Shown here: one piece after another, positions 8,263 through 16,429 of the stretch
Layout: every line of letters begins with the position of its first letter
Numbering within the stretch: the stretch's first letter is position 1
Source: Methylopila capsulata
GTDB lineage: Bacteria > Pseudomonadota > Alphaproteobacteria > Rhizobiales > Methylopilaceae
Reading direction: 5' to 3'
Length of the DNA: 64,000 nt
Assembly (NCBI RefSeq): GCF_016907975.1
Contig: NZ_JAFBCY010000001.1
Span: forward strand, 248,001-312,000
Position numbers and translations under genes: made by a program
Notes under the pieces: model-generated
Seen by the model: only the letters and a program-made list of their open reading frames with translations
What the model was told of the DNA's origin: nothing
The model's database searches: none

Positions 8263-8357
8263 GCCGTCATGCCGGCAAAGCCGGGTATCCACGAGCTGCA
8301 CGTCGAGCTCCGCCCCAACGTCGTGGAATACCCGCGCACAAGCGCGCGCGTGACGGC
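8263..8357 (+). repeat. 95-bp fold-back repeat, family A copy 1
   Basis: Terminal inverted repeats GCCGTCA and TGACGGC enclose an inner imperfect inverted pair (CGGGTATCCACGA and TCGTGGAATACCCG). A second copy of 94 bp lies at 55677-55770 with the same ends and a shared core (CCAC, ACGTmGAGCT, ACGTCG, TGGA). Non-coding mosaic palindromic element of unknown function. Apart from these repeats and two terminators, the 8020-8585 spacer holds nothing recognisable. Confidence 0.65.
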
Positions 8358-8525
8358 CTGATCAATTCGAACCGATCACGCTCTAAACTAAAGGCAAACC
8401 CACACGGACGAACGGCGCCGTCGGCCCCAAGCGGCCCGAGGGCAGCACCTCGTCCAGACGACCGCCGGCGACGCGCGACACGGGGGCGGCGGAAGCGATC
8501 GCTCCCACTCTGCCAGCCGGACACG

Positions 8526-8550
8526 AAAAAGGGCCGGTTTCCCGGCCCTT
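8526..8550 (-). terminator. Rho-independent terminator of tpiA-secG
   Basis: On the minus strand AAGGGCCGG-GAAA-CCGGCCCTT forms a perfect 9-bp stem followed by TTTCG, giving a run of five T. It lies 35 bases after the secG stop and closes the tpiA-secG transcript. Confidence 0.85.
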
Positions 8551-8585
8551 CGCTTGGATCGTTTGTCCCTCGACGCCAGCGCCGG

Positions 8586-9200
8586 TTACGGCTTCGGCGG
8601 CTCCGTCGCGGCGGGCGCCTGCGGCTCGCCAGGCTGCTCCGTGGCCGCGGGCGGCGCGCTCTCGGGCTTGGGGGCGTCGGCGTTGGAGCCCTGCGGCGAG
8701 GTCTCCTGCGACGGGGCCTGCTTCGGCTCGTCGGTCGGGCCGGTGGCCTTGGGGTCGGCCTCCTGCGGCGTGATGGGCGCGGTCGGCTGCTGCGGGGCGG
8801 ACGGCGCCGCCGGCTGCGGCGGCTGAGCCGCGCCGGGCTGCTCGGTCGCCTTGCGCAGCGCGGGCAGGATGCCGCCCTGCCCGGAGCCGAGCGGCACCTC
8901 CGGTCCGGCGGCGCCGGCGGGCGCCGCGGCCGGCTTGATGGTGGCCGCGGTCGGCTGCAGGCGATCGAGCACCGAGCCGCCGCCGTAGCCCGCGAGAATC
9001 GTCAGCGTCAGGCTGGTCACGAAGAAGCCCGCCGCGAGATAGGCGGTGACCCGCGTGAGCGTGTTGGCCTGACCGCGGCCCGACATGAAGTTGCTGCCGC
9101 CGCCGACCCCGAGGGCGCCGCCCTCCGAGCGCTGGAGCAGCACGACAACGACGAGCGCGAGCACGATCATCAGGTGGAGGACGATGAGGACGGTCTGCAT
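8586..9200 (-). CDS. secG: Preprotein translocase subunit SecG
   Basis: Small inner-membrane subunit of the SecYEG protein-export channel. The 204-residue protein starts with a membrane helix (VLIVLHLMIVLALVVVVLLQ), then the family motif RSEGGALGVGGGSNFMSGRGQANTLTR (about residues 24-50), then a second helix (ATOMIC pattern AYLAAGFFVTSLTLTIL). The remaining roughly 120 residues are a Pro/Ala/Gln-rich tail, much longer than the 75-110 residues usual in other bacteria but common in Rhizobiales. It follows tpiA on the same strand with about 106 bases between them. Confidence 0.93.
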   Translation of the reverse strand: MQTVLIVLHLMIVLALVVVVLLQRSEGGALGVGGGSNFMSGRGQANTLTRVTAYLAAGFFVTSLTLTILAGYGGGSVLDRLQPTAATIKPAAAPAGAAGPEVPLGSGQGGILPALRKATEQPGAAQPPQPAAPSAPQQPTAPITPQEADPKATGPTDEPKQAPSQETSPQGSNADAPKPESAPPAATEQPGEPQAPAATEPPKP

Positions 9201-9306
9201 GACGCCTGCGACTTGAAACGGAACGGTCTGGGCGCGCGCACCACCGGCGCGCGCGACGAAGGCGGCTGTTTACACCACGCGCAGCCGGGACGCCACCTGT
9301 GCGGGA

Positions 9307-10071
9307 TCAGCGCGCCGCGGCGCGGGCGATGGCGAGAAAGTCGTCGGCCTTCAGGCTCGCTCCGCCCACAAGCGCGCCGTCGACGTCCGCTGCCGCGAGC
9401 AGTTCCGCGGCGTTCGAGGGCTTCACCGAACCGCCGTAGAGAATGCGGATCTTCGCCCCCTCCGGGCCGAACCGCGCGCTGAGCCGGGCGCGGATGAAGC
9501 CGTGCATCTCCGCGACGTCGTCAACGGTCGGCGTCAGGCCGGTACCGATCGCCCAGACGGGCTCGTAGGCGACCACCACCGTGGCGGCCGTCGCGGCCTC
9601 CGGCAGGGAGCCCGCGAGCTGCGTCCCGACGACGTCCAGCGCCTTGCCCCCGTCGCGCTCCTCGCGCGTCTCGCCGACGCAGATCACGGCCAGCAGCCTG
9701 GCGCGCAGCGCGCCCTCGGCCTTGGCGCGCACGATGGCGTCGGTCTCACCATGGTCAGCGCGGCGCTCGGAATGGCCGACGATGACGGCCTTGCCGCCGA
9801 CGTCCGCTATCATCTCCGGGGAGATGTCGCCGGTGTGCGCCCCGGACGCCTCCGGGTGGCAATCCTGGGCGCCGACCAGCACGCCGACCCCGCGGGTCGC
9901 GGTCGCGAAGCTGGTCAGCAGCGTCGCGGGGGGGAATACGGCGAGGTCGACGACCTCCTTCAGCGCGCCCTGATAGGCGCCGACGATCCGGACGAACTCC
10001 GGCGCCGAGGCGGAGAGGCCGTTCATCTTCCAGTTACCCGCGACAAGCGGCTTGCGGGCGGCGTCGGACAT
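9307..10071 (-). CDS. tpiA: Triosephosphate isomerase
   Basis: Cytosolic glycolytic enzyme that interconverts dihydroxyacetone phosphate and glyceraldehyde 3-phosphate. The 254-residue TIM barrel carries the substrate-binding Lys in GNWKMN (about residues 12-17), the catalytic His in VGHSERR (about 97) and the catalytic Glu in [12 protein letters not shown] (about 169), then the phosphate-binding LYGGSV near 212. A good ribosome-binding site (CAGGAGGAG) precedes the ATG. It is first in a two-gene unit with secG and divergent from ppiD. Confidence 0.97.
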   Translation of the reverse strand: MSDAARKPLVAGNWKMNGLSASAPEFVRIVGAYQGALKEVVDLAVFPPATLLTSFATATRGVGVLVGAQDCHPEASGAHTGDISPEMIADVGGKAVIVGHSERRADHGETDAIVRAKAEGALRARLLAVICVGETREERDGGKALDVVGTQLAGSLPEAATAATVVVAYEPVWAIGTGLTPTVDDVAEMHGFIRARLSARFGPEGAKIRILYGGSVKPSNAAELLAAADVDGALVGGASLKADDFLAIARAAAR

Positions 10072-10253
10072 GAAGGCTCCTCCTGGGGACGAAAAGTCTG
10101 CGCTTTTCTAGGAACGCGGAGGTAGCAGAACGCGGCGCGCTTGCAAATTCCTCCGGCGACTGCGATTTGCGGCGCTCGGACGCGTGCCTGTAATGTCGCG
10201 CGCCCCGCGCGGGAGCCCCCGCCGTCCTCGAACGCGAAGATATGTGAACCGCA

Positions 10254-12149
10254 ATGCTTCAAACCCTCCGCAAAGGCGCCGCAGGCTGGGTCGCCAAGAT
10301 CTTCCTGGGCGTGCTCGTTCTGAGCTTCGCTGTGTGGGGCATCGCGGACATCTTCCGGGTCGGCGGCACGGGCACGGCGGCGGCGACGGTGGGAACCCAG
10401 GAGGTCCCGCTTGAGACCTTCCGGCAGGCCTACGCCAATGAGATTCGGCGCGTGAGCCAGCAGGCGAAGCGCCAGATCACGCCGGAGCAGGCGCGCATGG
10501 CGGGCCTCGGCGAGCGGACGCTCGGCAACCTCGTCAACGAACTCGCGCTCGACACGCGCGTCGCGGCGCTCGGCCTCGCCGTCTCCGACGAAGAGGTCGG
10601 CCGCGAGATCACCGAGGACGACGTGTTCAAGGGGCCGGACGGCCGTTTCGACCGGGCCGGTTTCCAGGAGATCCTGCGCCAAAACAACCTGAATGAGAAC
10701 GCCTACATCACGATGCAGCGCCAGTTCACGGCGCGCCGGCAGCTCACCGACGCGCTGGCGGGCGAGGTGCCGACCCCGCTCGCCTTCCGCGAGGCGCTGC
10801 ACGGCTTCGTGAGCGACAGCCGCTCGATCTCCTATGTCACGCTGACGCCCGAGGCGCCCTCGGCCGTCCCCGCCCCGTCGGACGCGGCGCTCAAGAGCTA
10901 CTTCGAGGAGCGCAAGGCGAGCTTCGCCGCCCCGGAGTTCCGCAAGGTCGCGCTCCTCCAGCTCGATCCCGCGAAGCTCGCGGCCAGCCGCACGGTGCCG
11001 GAGCAGGACATCCGCGCCTATTACGACGCCAACAAGCCGAAGTACGCCACCGCCGAGAGGCGTTCGATCGAGCAGGTGACCTACCCATCGCTCGACGAGG
11101 CGAAGGCCGGCTACGACCGCATCCAGGCCGGCGGCCTGTTCGAGCAGGAGATGGCGCGGCAGAAGATCTCGCCGCAGGACGCGTTCCTCGGCAACCTCTC
11201 CAAGGCGGAGATGTTCGACGCGAAAATCGCTGACGCGGCCTTCGCGCTCGCCCCGAACACCGTCAGCCAGCCCATCCAGGGCGCCTACACGACCGCTCTG
11301 CTGCGCGTCACCGGCGTCCAGCAGGAACAGACGAAGAGCTTCGAGCAGGTGAAGGGCGAGATCCGCAAGCTGATCGCCGAAGACGCCGCGCGCGCCGATC
11401 TCCAGGGACTGCATGACAAGGTCGACGAGGCGCGCCTCGGCGGCTCGACGCTCGACGAGATCGTCAAGTCCCAGAAGCTGCCGCCGCTGAAGCTGGTCGA
11501 GGCCATCGACGCGCAGGGCCGCGGGCCGGACGGCAAGCCCGTGCCGGGCGTCCCCGCGTCGGAGCCGCTGATGACGGCGATCTTCACCGCGACCGCAGGC
11601 GCCGAGAACGACCCCGTCACAGTCGACGGCGGATATGTCTGGTACGAGGTCCGCGAGGTGAAGCCGGCGAGCGACCGCACCTTCGAAGAGGCCCGCGCCG
11701 ACGTCGAAAGCCGCTGGCGTGCGGACGAGGCGCGCAAACGGCTGGACGCCCGGGCCGACGCGCTGCTCGGCCAGCTCAAGGCCGGCAAGCCGTTCGACCA
11801 GACGGCCGCCGCCGAGAAGCTCGAGATCGACCAGGCCGAGACCACCCGCGTCGGCGGCGCGCCTGACATCACCCAGCCGCAGGCGGTCGCCGTGTTCCAG
11901 ACGCCGCTCGACGGCTTCGGCAAGACCGCGCCCAACGACCAGGGCGCGCGCCTCGTCTTCAAGGTCACGGCGGAGAACACCCGGCCGTTCGATCCCAACG
12001 CGCCGGACGGCACCGGTCAGGTCGCCAAGATTTCGGAAAGCCTCAGCACCGAGGTCGTTTCGGCCTTCGTGCGCCAGATCCGCGATCAGCTCGGCGTGAA
12101 GTTCAACGAGCCCGCCATCGCCCAGGTCCTCGGCGGCGGCGAAGGCTGA
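10254..12149 (+). CDS. ppiD: SurA/PpiD-type periplasmic folding chaperone
   Basis: Membrane-anchored peptidyl-prolyl isomerase-like protein of 631 residues that helps outer-membrane and periplasmic proteins fold. One N-terminal membrane helix (FLGVLVLSFAVWGIADIF, about residues 14-31) anchors it, a SurA-N-like domain follows (about 35-160), and a parvulin-like domain lies roughly in the middle (about 240-360). The parvulin core is weak, as in other PpiD proteins where isomerase activity is low or absent. It is divergent from tpiA and is followed after 22 bases by trpE, the order I recall from Rhizobiales. Confidence 0.9.
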   Translation: MLQTLRKGAAGWVAKIFLGVLVLSFAVWGIADIFRVGGTGTAAATVGTQEVPLETFRQAYANEIRRVSQQAKRQITPEQARMAGLGERTLGNLVNELALDTRVAALGLAVSDEEVGREITEDDVFKGPDGRFDRAGFQEILRQNNLNENAYITMQRQFTARRQLTDALAGEVPTPLAFREALHGFVSDSRSISYVTLTPEAPSAVPAPSDAALKSYFEERKASFAAPEFRKVALLQLDPAKLAASRTVPEQDIRAYYDANKPKYATAERRSIEQVTYPSLDEAKAGYDRIQAGGLFEQEMARQKISPQDAFLGNLSKAEMFDAKIADAAFALAPNTVSQPIQGAYTTALLRVTGVQQEQTKSFEQVKGEIRKLIAEDAARADLQGLHDKVDEARLGGSTLDEIVKSQKLPPLKLVEAIDAQGRGPDGKPVPGVPASEPLMTAIFTATAGAENDPVTVDGGYVWYEVREVKPASDRTFEEARADVESRWRADEARKRLDARADALLGQLKAGKPFDQTAAAEKLEIDQAETTRVGGAPDITQPQAVAVFQTPLDGFGKTAPNDQGARLVFKVTAENTRPFDPNAPDGTGQVAKISESLSTEVVSAFVRQIRDQLGVKFNEPAIAQVLGGGEG

Positions 12150-12171
12150 TCCGGTCCCGAAAGTCGCGCTC

Positions 12172-13686
12172 ATGCTGATCTCGCCCGCGCTCGCGGCCTT
12201 CGCGCCGATCTACGCCGCAGGCCGGCCGCAGGTCGTCTCCACGACCCTGGTCGGAGACCTCGAGACGCCGGTTTCGGCCTTCCTGAAGCTCGCCGAAGGC
12301 CGGGCGAACGCGTTCCTGCTCGAGTCCGTCGAGGGCGGCGCCACGCGCGGCCGCTACTCGATGATCGGGCTGAAGCCCGACCTGCTGTGGCGTTCGGTGG
12401 GCGGCAAGGCAGAGATCAACCGCCGCGCCGCGACCGATCTCGAGGCCTACGAGCCCTGCGACGAACGCCCGCTCGACGCGCTGCGCTCGTTGCTCGCGGA
12501 ATCGCGCATCGAGATCGTGGAGGCCCTGCCCCCGATGGCGGCCGGCGTGTTCGGCTATCTCGGCTACGACATGGTCCGGGAGATGGAGGAGCTGCCCTCC
12601 CCCAACGCCGACGTGCTGCAGGTCCCCGACGCGATCCTGATGCGGCCGACCGTGATGCTGGTGTTCGACGGGGTGAAGGACGAGATCACCATCGTCACGC
12701 CCGTGCGGCCGGAGCCCGGCCTCTCGGCCGAGGCCGCCCATGCGCGCGCGGTCGACCGGCTGACGGAGATCGTGGAGGGGCTCGACCGCACGCCCTCGCG
12801 GGAGCCGGCGCAGGTCAACCCGGAAGAGCACTACGCCCTCACCTCGAACACCACGCCGGCCGAATACGAGGCGATGGTGCTGCGAGCGAAGGAGTACATC
12901 GCGGCCGGCGACATCTTCCAGGTGGTGCTGTCGCAGCGGTTCGAGGCGCCGTTCGACCTGCCGGCCTTCGCGCTGTATCGCGCCCTCCGCCGCACCAACC
13001 CGGCGCCCTTCCTCGTCCATCTCGATTTCGGCGGCTTCCAGATCGTCGGGTCGAGCCCCGAGATCCTGGTGCGGGTGCGCGACGGCAAGGTGACGATCCG
13101 GCCGATCGCGGGCACCCGCCCGCGCGGCGCGACGCCCGCCGACGATCGCGCCCTGTCGGAGGAACTGCTGGCCGACCCCAAGGAGCGGGCCGAGCACCTG
13201 ATGCTGCTCGACCTCGGCCGCAACGACGTGGGCCGCGTGTCCGAAATCGGCTCGGTCGAGGTCACCGACCAGTTCTTCCTCGAGTACTACAGCCAGGTGA
13301 TGCACATCGTGTCGAACGTCGAAGGCCGGCTCGACCGCCGCCACGACGCGCTCGACGCGCTGGTCGCGGGCTTCCCCGCGGGCACGGTCTCCGGCGCGCC
13401 GAAGGTGCGCGCGATGGAGGTCATCGACGAGCTGGAGAAGGACAAGCGCGGCGTCTACGCCGGCTGCGTCGGCTACTTCGGGGCGAGCGGCGAGATGGAC
13501 ACCTGCATCGTGCTGCGCACGGCGGTGGTCAAGGACGGCCGCATCCATGTGCAGGCGGGCGCCGGGGTCGTCGCCGACAGCGTGCCCGCGGCCGAACAGG
13601 CGGAGTGCGTCAATAAGGCCAAGGCGCTGTTCCGCGCGGCCGAGGAAGCCCGCCGGTTCGCGAGCGGCGTGCGCCGCGCGCAATAG
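12172..13686 (+). CDS. trpE: Anthranilate synthase component I
   Basis: Cytosolic enzyme that converts chorismate and ammonia (from TrpG) to anthranilate, the first step to tryptophan. The 504-residue chain shows the regulatory N-terminal domain with the LLESVEGG feedback motif (about residues 43-50) and the chorismate-binding domain with PIAGTRPRG, LLDLGRNDVGR and the AGTVSGAPKVRAME block. It is probably co-transcribed with ppiD. The usual trpG-trpD-trpC partners are not downstream; an aldolase-family gene follows instead, so the operon has been split or rearranged. Confidence 0.96.
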   Translation: MLISPALAAFAPIYAAGRPQVVSTTLVGDLETPVSAFLKLAEGRANAFLLESVEGGATRGRYSMIGLKPDLLWRSVGGKAEINRRAATDLEAYEPCDERPLDALRSLLAESRIEIVEALPPMAAGVFGYLGYDMVREMEELPSPNADVLQVPDAILMRPTVMLVFDGVKDEITIVTPVRPEPGLSAEAAHARAVDRLTEIVEGLDRTPSREPAQVNPEEHYALTSNTTPAEYEAMVLRAKEYIAAGDIFQVVLSQRFEAPFDLPAFALYRALRRTNPAPFLVHLDFGGFQIVGSSPEILVRVRDGKVTIRPIAGTRPRGATPADDRALSEELLADPKERAEHLMLLDLGRNDVGRVSEIGSVEVTDQFFLEYYSQVMHIVSNVEGRLDRRHDALDALVAGFPAGTVSGAPKVRAMEVIDELEKDKRGVYAGCVGYFGASGEMDTCIVLRTAVVKDGRIHVQAGAGVVADSVPAAEQAECVNKAKALFRAAEEARRFASGVRRAQ

Positions 13687-13756
13687 GCTTGACGCTCGAC
13701 CCTCGCGGCGTTGGATGGCCGGCGTTGCGCCTTGGCCAGACGAAACGGGGTTCGCG

Positions 13757-14656
13757 ATGCGCCTGAACGGCCTCTCCGCCTTTCCGATCACCCCCGCCAC
13801 CCCCGCCGGGAAGGTGGACGTCGCAGGCTTCCGGGCTCTCGTTGCGCGTCTGTGCGCGGCGGAGGTCGATTCGGTCGGCGCGCTCGGCAGCACCGGCTCC
13901 TATCCCTACCTCACGCGCGGCGAGCGCCGGCGCGCGCTCGACGCCGCCCTGGAGGAGATCGACGGCCGGACGCCGGTTCTCGTCGGCGTCGGCGCGCTCC
14001 GGACCGACGAGGCGGTCGCCCTTGCGCAGGACGCGCGGGCGGCGGGCGCGGCCGCGGGACTGCTCGCGCCCGTGTCCTACACGCCGCTGACCGACGACGA
14101 GGTCTACGAGCATTTCGCCGTCGTCGCGCGCGAAAGCGGCTTGCCGCTCTGCATCTACGACAATCCCGGCGTCACGCATTTCAGGTTCGGCGCGGATCTC
14201 GTCGGCCGCCTCAGCCGGGTTCCGGGCGTCGTCGCGGTGAAATCCCCGTCTCCCGCCGAGGGCGACGTGGGAGGGCGTCTGGCGGAGCTGCGGAGCGTCA
14301 CCTCGGCCGGCTTCTCGATCGGCTACAGCGGAGACTGGAACGCCGTCGAGGCGCTGATCGCCGGCGGAGAGGCCTGGTACAGCGTCGTGGGCGGGCTGTT
14401 CCCGCGCACGGCCATGGCGATCGTGCGGGCGATCCGGGAGGGCGACGTGGCGGAAGCCCGACGGTTGAACGCGCGGCTCGAGCCGCTCTGGAGCCTGTTC
14501 CGGGAGTTTTCCAGTCTCCGCGTGATCTACGCGAGCGCCAGCCTTCTCGGCCTTGCCAGCGCCGAACCGCCCCGCCCGATCCTGCCCCTCGCCGGCGCCG
14601 CCCGCGCGAAGGTGGCGGAGGTCCTGACGGGGCTCGGGCTGGATACGGAGGCCTGA
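13757..14656 (+). CDS. Dihydrodipicolinate synthase family (DapA-like) lyase
   Basis: Class I aldolase of the DapA/NAL superfamily with 299 residues as a TIM barrel. The Schiff-base Lys is in VAVKSPS (about residue 165) and the catalytic Tyr in CIYDNPG (about 137). The loop that reads GTTGE in true DapA is GSTGSYPYL here, so it is probably not the lysine-pathway enzyme. Family members act on pyruvate-derived keto acids such as KDG or sialic acid analogues, and the substrate cannot be assigned. The ATG at 13757 starts the barrel directly; a longer frame upstream overlaps trpE and is not used. It lies 70 bases after trpE. Confidence 0.82.
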   Translation: MRLNGLSAFPITPATPAGKVDVAGFRALVARLCAAEVDSVGALGSTGSYPYLTRGERRRALDAALEEIDGRTPVLVGVGALRTDEAVALAQDARAAGAAAGLLAPVSYTPLTDDEVYEHFAVVARESGLPLCIYDNPGVTHFRFGADLVGRLSRVPGVVAVKSPSPAEGDVGGRLAELRSVTSAGFSIGYSGDWNAVEALIAGGEAWYSVVGGLFPRTAMAIVRAIREGDVAEARRLNARLEPLWSLFREFSSLRVIYASASLLGLASAEPPRPILPLAGAARAKVAEVLTGLGLDTEA

Positions 14657-14675
14657 AGGGCCTTGCGTCACACAT

Positions 14676-14706
14676 AGAAAAACGGGCGCCCCGGAGGGCG
14701 CCCGTT
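14676..14706 (-). terminator. Rho-independent terminator of the glycine-zipper gene
   Basis: A perfect 11-bp stem (AACGGGCGCCC pairing with GGGCGCCCGTT, loop of four) is followed on the minus strand by TTTTC, giving a run of about five to six T. It lies 25 bases after the lipoprotein gene and may also stop the convergent DapA-like transcript. Confidence 0.85.
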
Positions 14707-14730
14707 CCAGAAGCCGAACGTCCGCTGCGC

Positions 14731-15024
14731 TCAGTAGCGGCAGGGAACGCGGTAGCGCTCGCCGTAGCGGTTGGTGCCGTAGCAGACCTCGCGGCGACGC
14801 TCCGGACGGGTGTTCGCTCCGACCACGGCGCCGCCCGCAGCGCCCAGGGCGCCGCCGACCAGCGCGCCGCTGGCCCGGCCGCCGGAAACGGCGCTGCCGA
14901 CGACGGCGCCGGCGCCGGCGCCGATCAAGCCGCCCGACAGCGCGCGCTCGTTGCGGGTCTCGCCGCAGGCCGCGAGGCCGAGGCCCATGGCCGTGACGAG
15001 CGTGAGAGTGGCGATCTTCTTCAT
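14731..15024 (-). CDS. Glycine-zipper lipoprotein, small
   Basis: 97-residue predicted lipoprotein. A signal sequence (MKKIATLTLVTAMGLG) ends in the lipobox LAAC with Cys20. Residues about 30-70 form two glycine-zipper repeats (GGLIGAGAGAVVGSAVSGG and GALVGGALGAAGGAVVG), which usually pack as membrane-associated hairpins in the outer membrane. A short tail has a Cys pair within CYGTNRYGERYRVPC that could form a disulfide. Similar small proteins are common in Rhizobiales and linked to envelope integrity, but no precise role is known. Confidence 0.8.
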   Translation of the reverse strand: MKKIATLTLVTAMGLGLAACGETRNERALSGGLIGAGAGAVVGSAVSGGRASGALVGGALGAAGGAVVGANTRPERRREVCYGTNRYGERYRVPCRY

Positions 15025-15081
15025 GAGCGTTCTGGCTCCCGTTGATGGTGCGGCGGAAAATAGGCCGTCGGACCTGTGCGG

Positions 15082-15756
15082 CTAGTGGTCGTTCGCCGGG
15101 ATTTTGGACGGACGGGCGCGTCCGAAGGTCTCGATCAGCGTGAACAGAACGCAGGCGTTCAACACATGCCACAGCGGATGCGCGCCGACGGGCGAATAGG
15201 CGCAGGCCGCGCCGTCGAGCGTTCGGAACGTCAGGGACGTCGCAAACAACGCAGCGGCCGCCAGAAGGCCCTTGCCGGCGCTCCGCCGTCGCGCCTCTTG
15301 GGCGAGCGTAAGACCGACGCCCATGCCGATCAGGGCCAGCAGCGCTCCGGCGTAGCCCGGCGAGCCCCCCAACGCGCCGGCCGGCGCCAGCGCGGGCAAG
15401 GCCGCCGCGGCGGCGATGAACGCGACCGTTCCGACGACCGCCCCGAGCGCGCCAATCCCCACGATCCGGCGGAGCACGAGGCAGAAGTAAACCGCGATGA
15501 AGAGCTGGATCGGCGCCACGTCCGCCAACAGCGCCCATCGCGTCGCGAAGGTGTGGAACAGGAAGCTGCCGACGCCGATGACGGCGACGACCGCAGCCAG
15601 GACCAGGGCCGCGCGGTCGCCGCGATGCCGCCGGGCGGCGATTGCGGCGGCCATGATGAACGCGACGTTGGTCACGGCGTTTGCGGGCTCCGCCCAGAAC
15701 GACGGGTCGAGCCGTTCGCAATACACGCCGAGCACGGGATCGCTCCAGGCGGCCAC
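15082..15756 (-). CDS. Ceramidase-family (alkaline ceramidase-like) membrane hydrolase
   Basis: 224-residue integral membrane protein with about seven helices. It shows the features of alkaline ceramidases of the CREST superfamily: the N-terminal CERLDPSFWAEPANAVTN (about residues 13-30), the Ser and His of GVGSFLFH, an Asp in LLADVAP, and the C-terminal HPLWHVLN with two His, so the full zinc and catalytic set is present. Family enzymes hydrolyse ceramide, though bacterial members could act on other amide lipids. The start is GTG behind a good GGAGGAG site. It lies 21 bases after the glutathione peroxidase gene on the same strand, so the two are probably co-transcribed. Confidence 0.85.
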   Translation of the reverse strand: MAAWSDPVLGVYCERLDPSFWAEPANAVTNVAFIMAAAIAARRHRGDRAALVLAAVVAVIGVGSFLFHTFATRWALLADVAPIQLFIAVYFCLVLRRIVGIGALGAVVGTVAFIAAAAALPALAPAGALGGSPGYAGALLALIGMGVGLTLAQEARRRSAGKGLLAAAALFATSLTFRTLDGAACAYSPVGAHPLWHVLNACVLFTLIETFGRARPSKIPANDH

Positions 15757-15777
15757 GCCTCGCTCCTCCGCGAGCGA

Positions 15778-16356
15778 TCAGCGAACGGTGACGGCGCCTG
15801 CGGCGTTCAGCTCCCGCTCGATGGCGGCGACGACCTTCGGATCGGTCGGCCGGGTCGACGGGCCAAAACTCGCGACGAGGCCGCCGTCGGCCCCGATCAG
15901 ATACTTGTGAAAGTTCCAGCGCGGCGCGCCGTCCGGCGCCGCGCGCGCCGCCCAGCGGTAGAACGGATGGGCGGCGTCGCCCGTCACATGCTGCTTGGCG
16001 GCGAAGGGGAACGTCGCGTGGTGGCTCTCGGCGGACTGGCGGATCGTCGCCGCGTCGCCGGGCTCCTGGCGGAAATCGTCGCTCGGCACGGCGATCACGG
16101 CGAGGCCGCGGTCGCGGTAGCGCGTCCAGAGCTCCCCGAGATCGCCCAGCTGGCCCGCGAACCCGCAGCGGGAGGCGGTGTTGACCACGAGGATCGGCGT
16201 GCCGACGTAGCTCGCGAGCCGGATCTTGCCGCCCTCGAGCCCGTCGAAGGCGAAGGCCGCCGCGGTGGTTTCACTGCGTTCGGCGGCGTCCGCGGCGGGC
16301 AGGCATACGGCAAGGGCGAGAAGCGCTCCGGCGAAGCGCGCGATCATGGACGGCAT
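15778..16356 (-). CDS. Glutathione peroxidase, exported
   Basis: 192-residue thioredoxin-fold peroxidase that reduces hydroperoxides. A signal peptide (MPSMIARFAGALLALAVCLPAADA) predicts export to the periplasm. The peroxidatic Cys is in NTASRCGFAGQ, the active-site Gln is probably that of RQEPG, and Trp-Asn lie in RWNFHKYLI. A second in-frame ATG three codons on is an alternative start, and the ribosome-binding site GAGGA fits the first. It lies upstream of the ceramidase-like gene in the same direction. Thiol reductant in the periplasm is unknown. Confidence 0.9.
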   Translation of the reverse strand: MPSMIARFAGALLALAVCLPAADAAERSETTAAAFAFDGLEGGKIRLASYVGTPILVVNTASRCGFAGQLGDLGELWTRYRDRGLAVIAVPSDDFRQEPGDAATIRQSAESHHATFPFAAKQHVTGDAAHPFYRWAARAAPDGAPRWNFHKYLIGADGGLVASFGPSTRPTDPKVVAAIERELNAAGAVTVR

Positions 16357-16429
16357 GGGTCGATCCTCGGCGTGGGCAGGCTTTCGAGATTCGCGCCCGA
16401 CGCCACGCTGGATCAGCCGCGCCCGGTGA

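Noticed and set aside
5236-8301. 1021-codon minus-strand frame opposite rne
   Set aside because: Low-complexity Arg/Leu/Ala/Val/Asp translation with no family pattern, and rne on the other strand is unquestionable.
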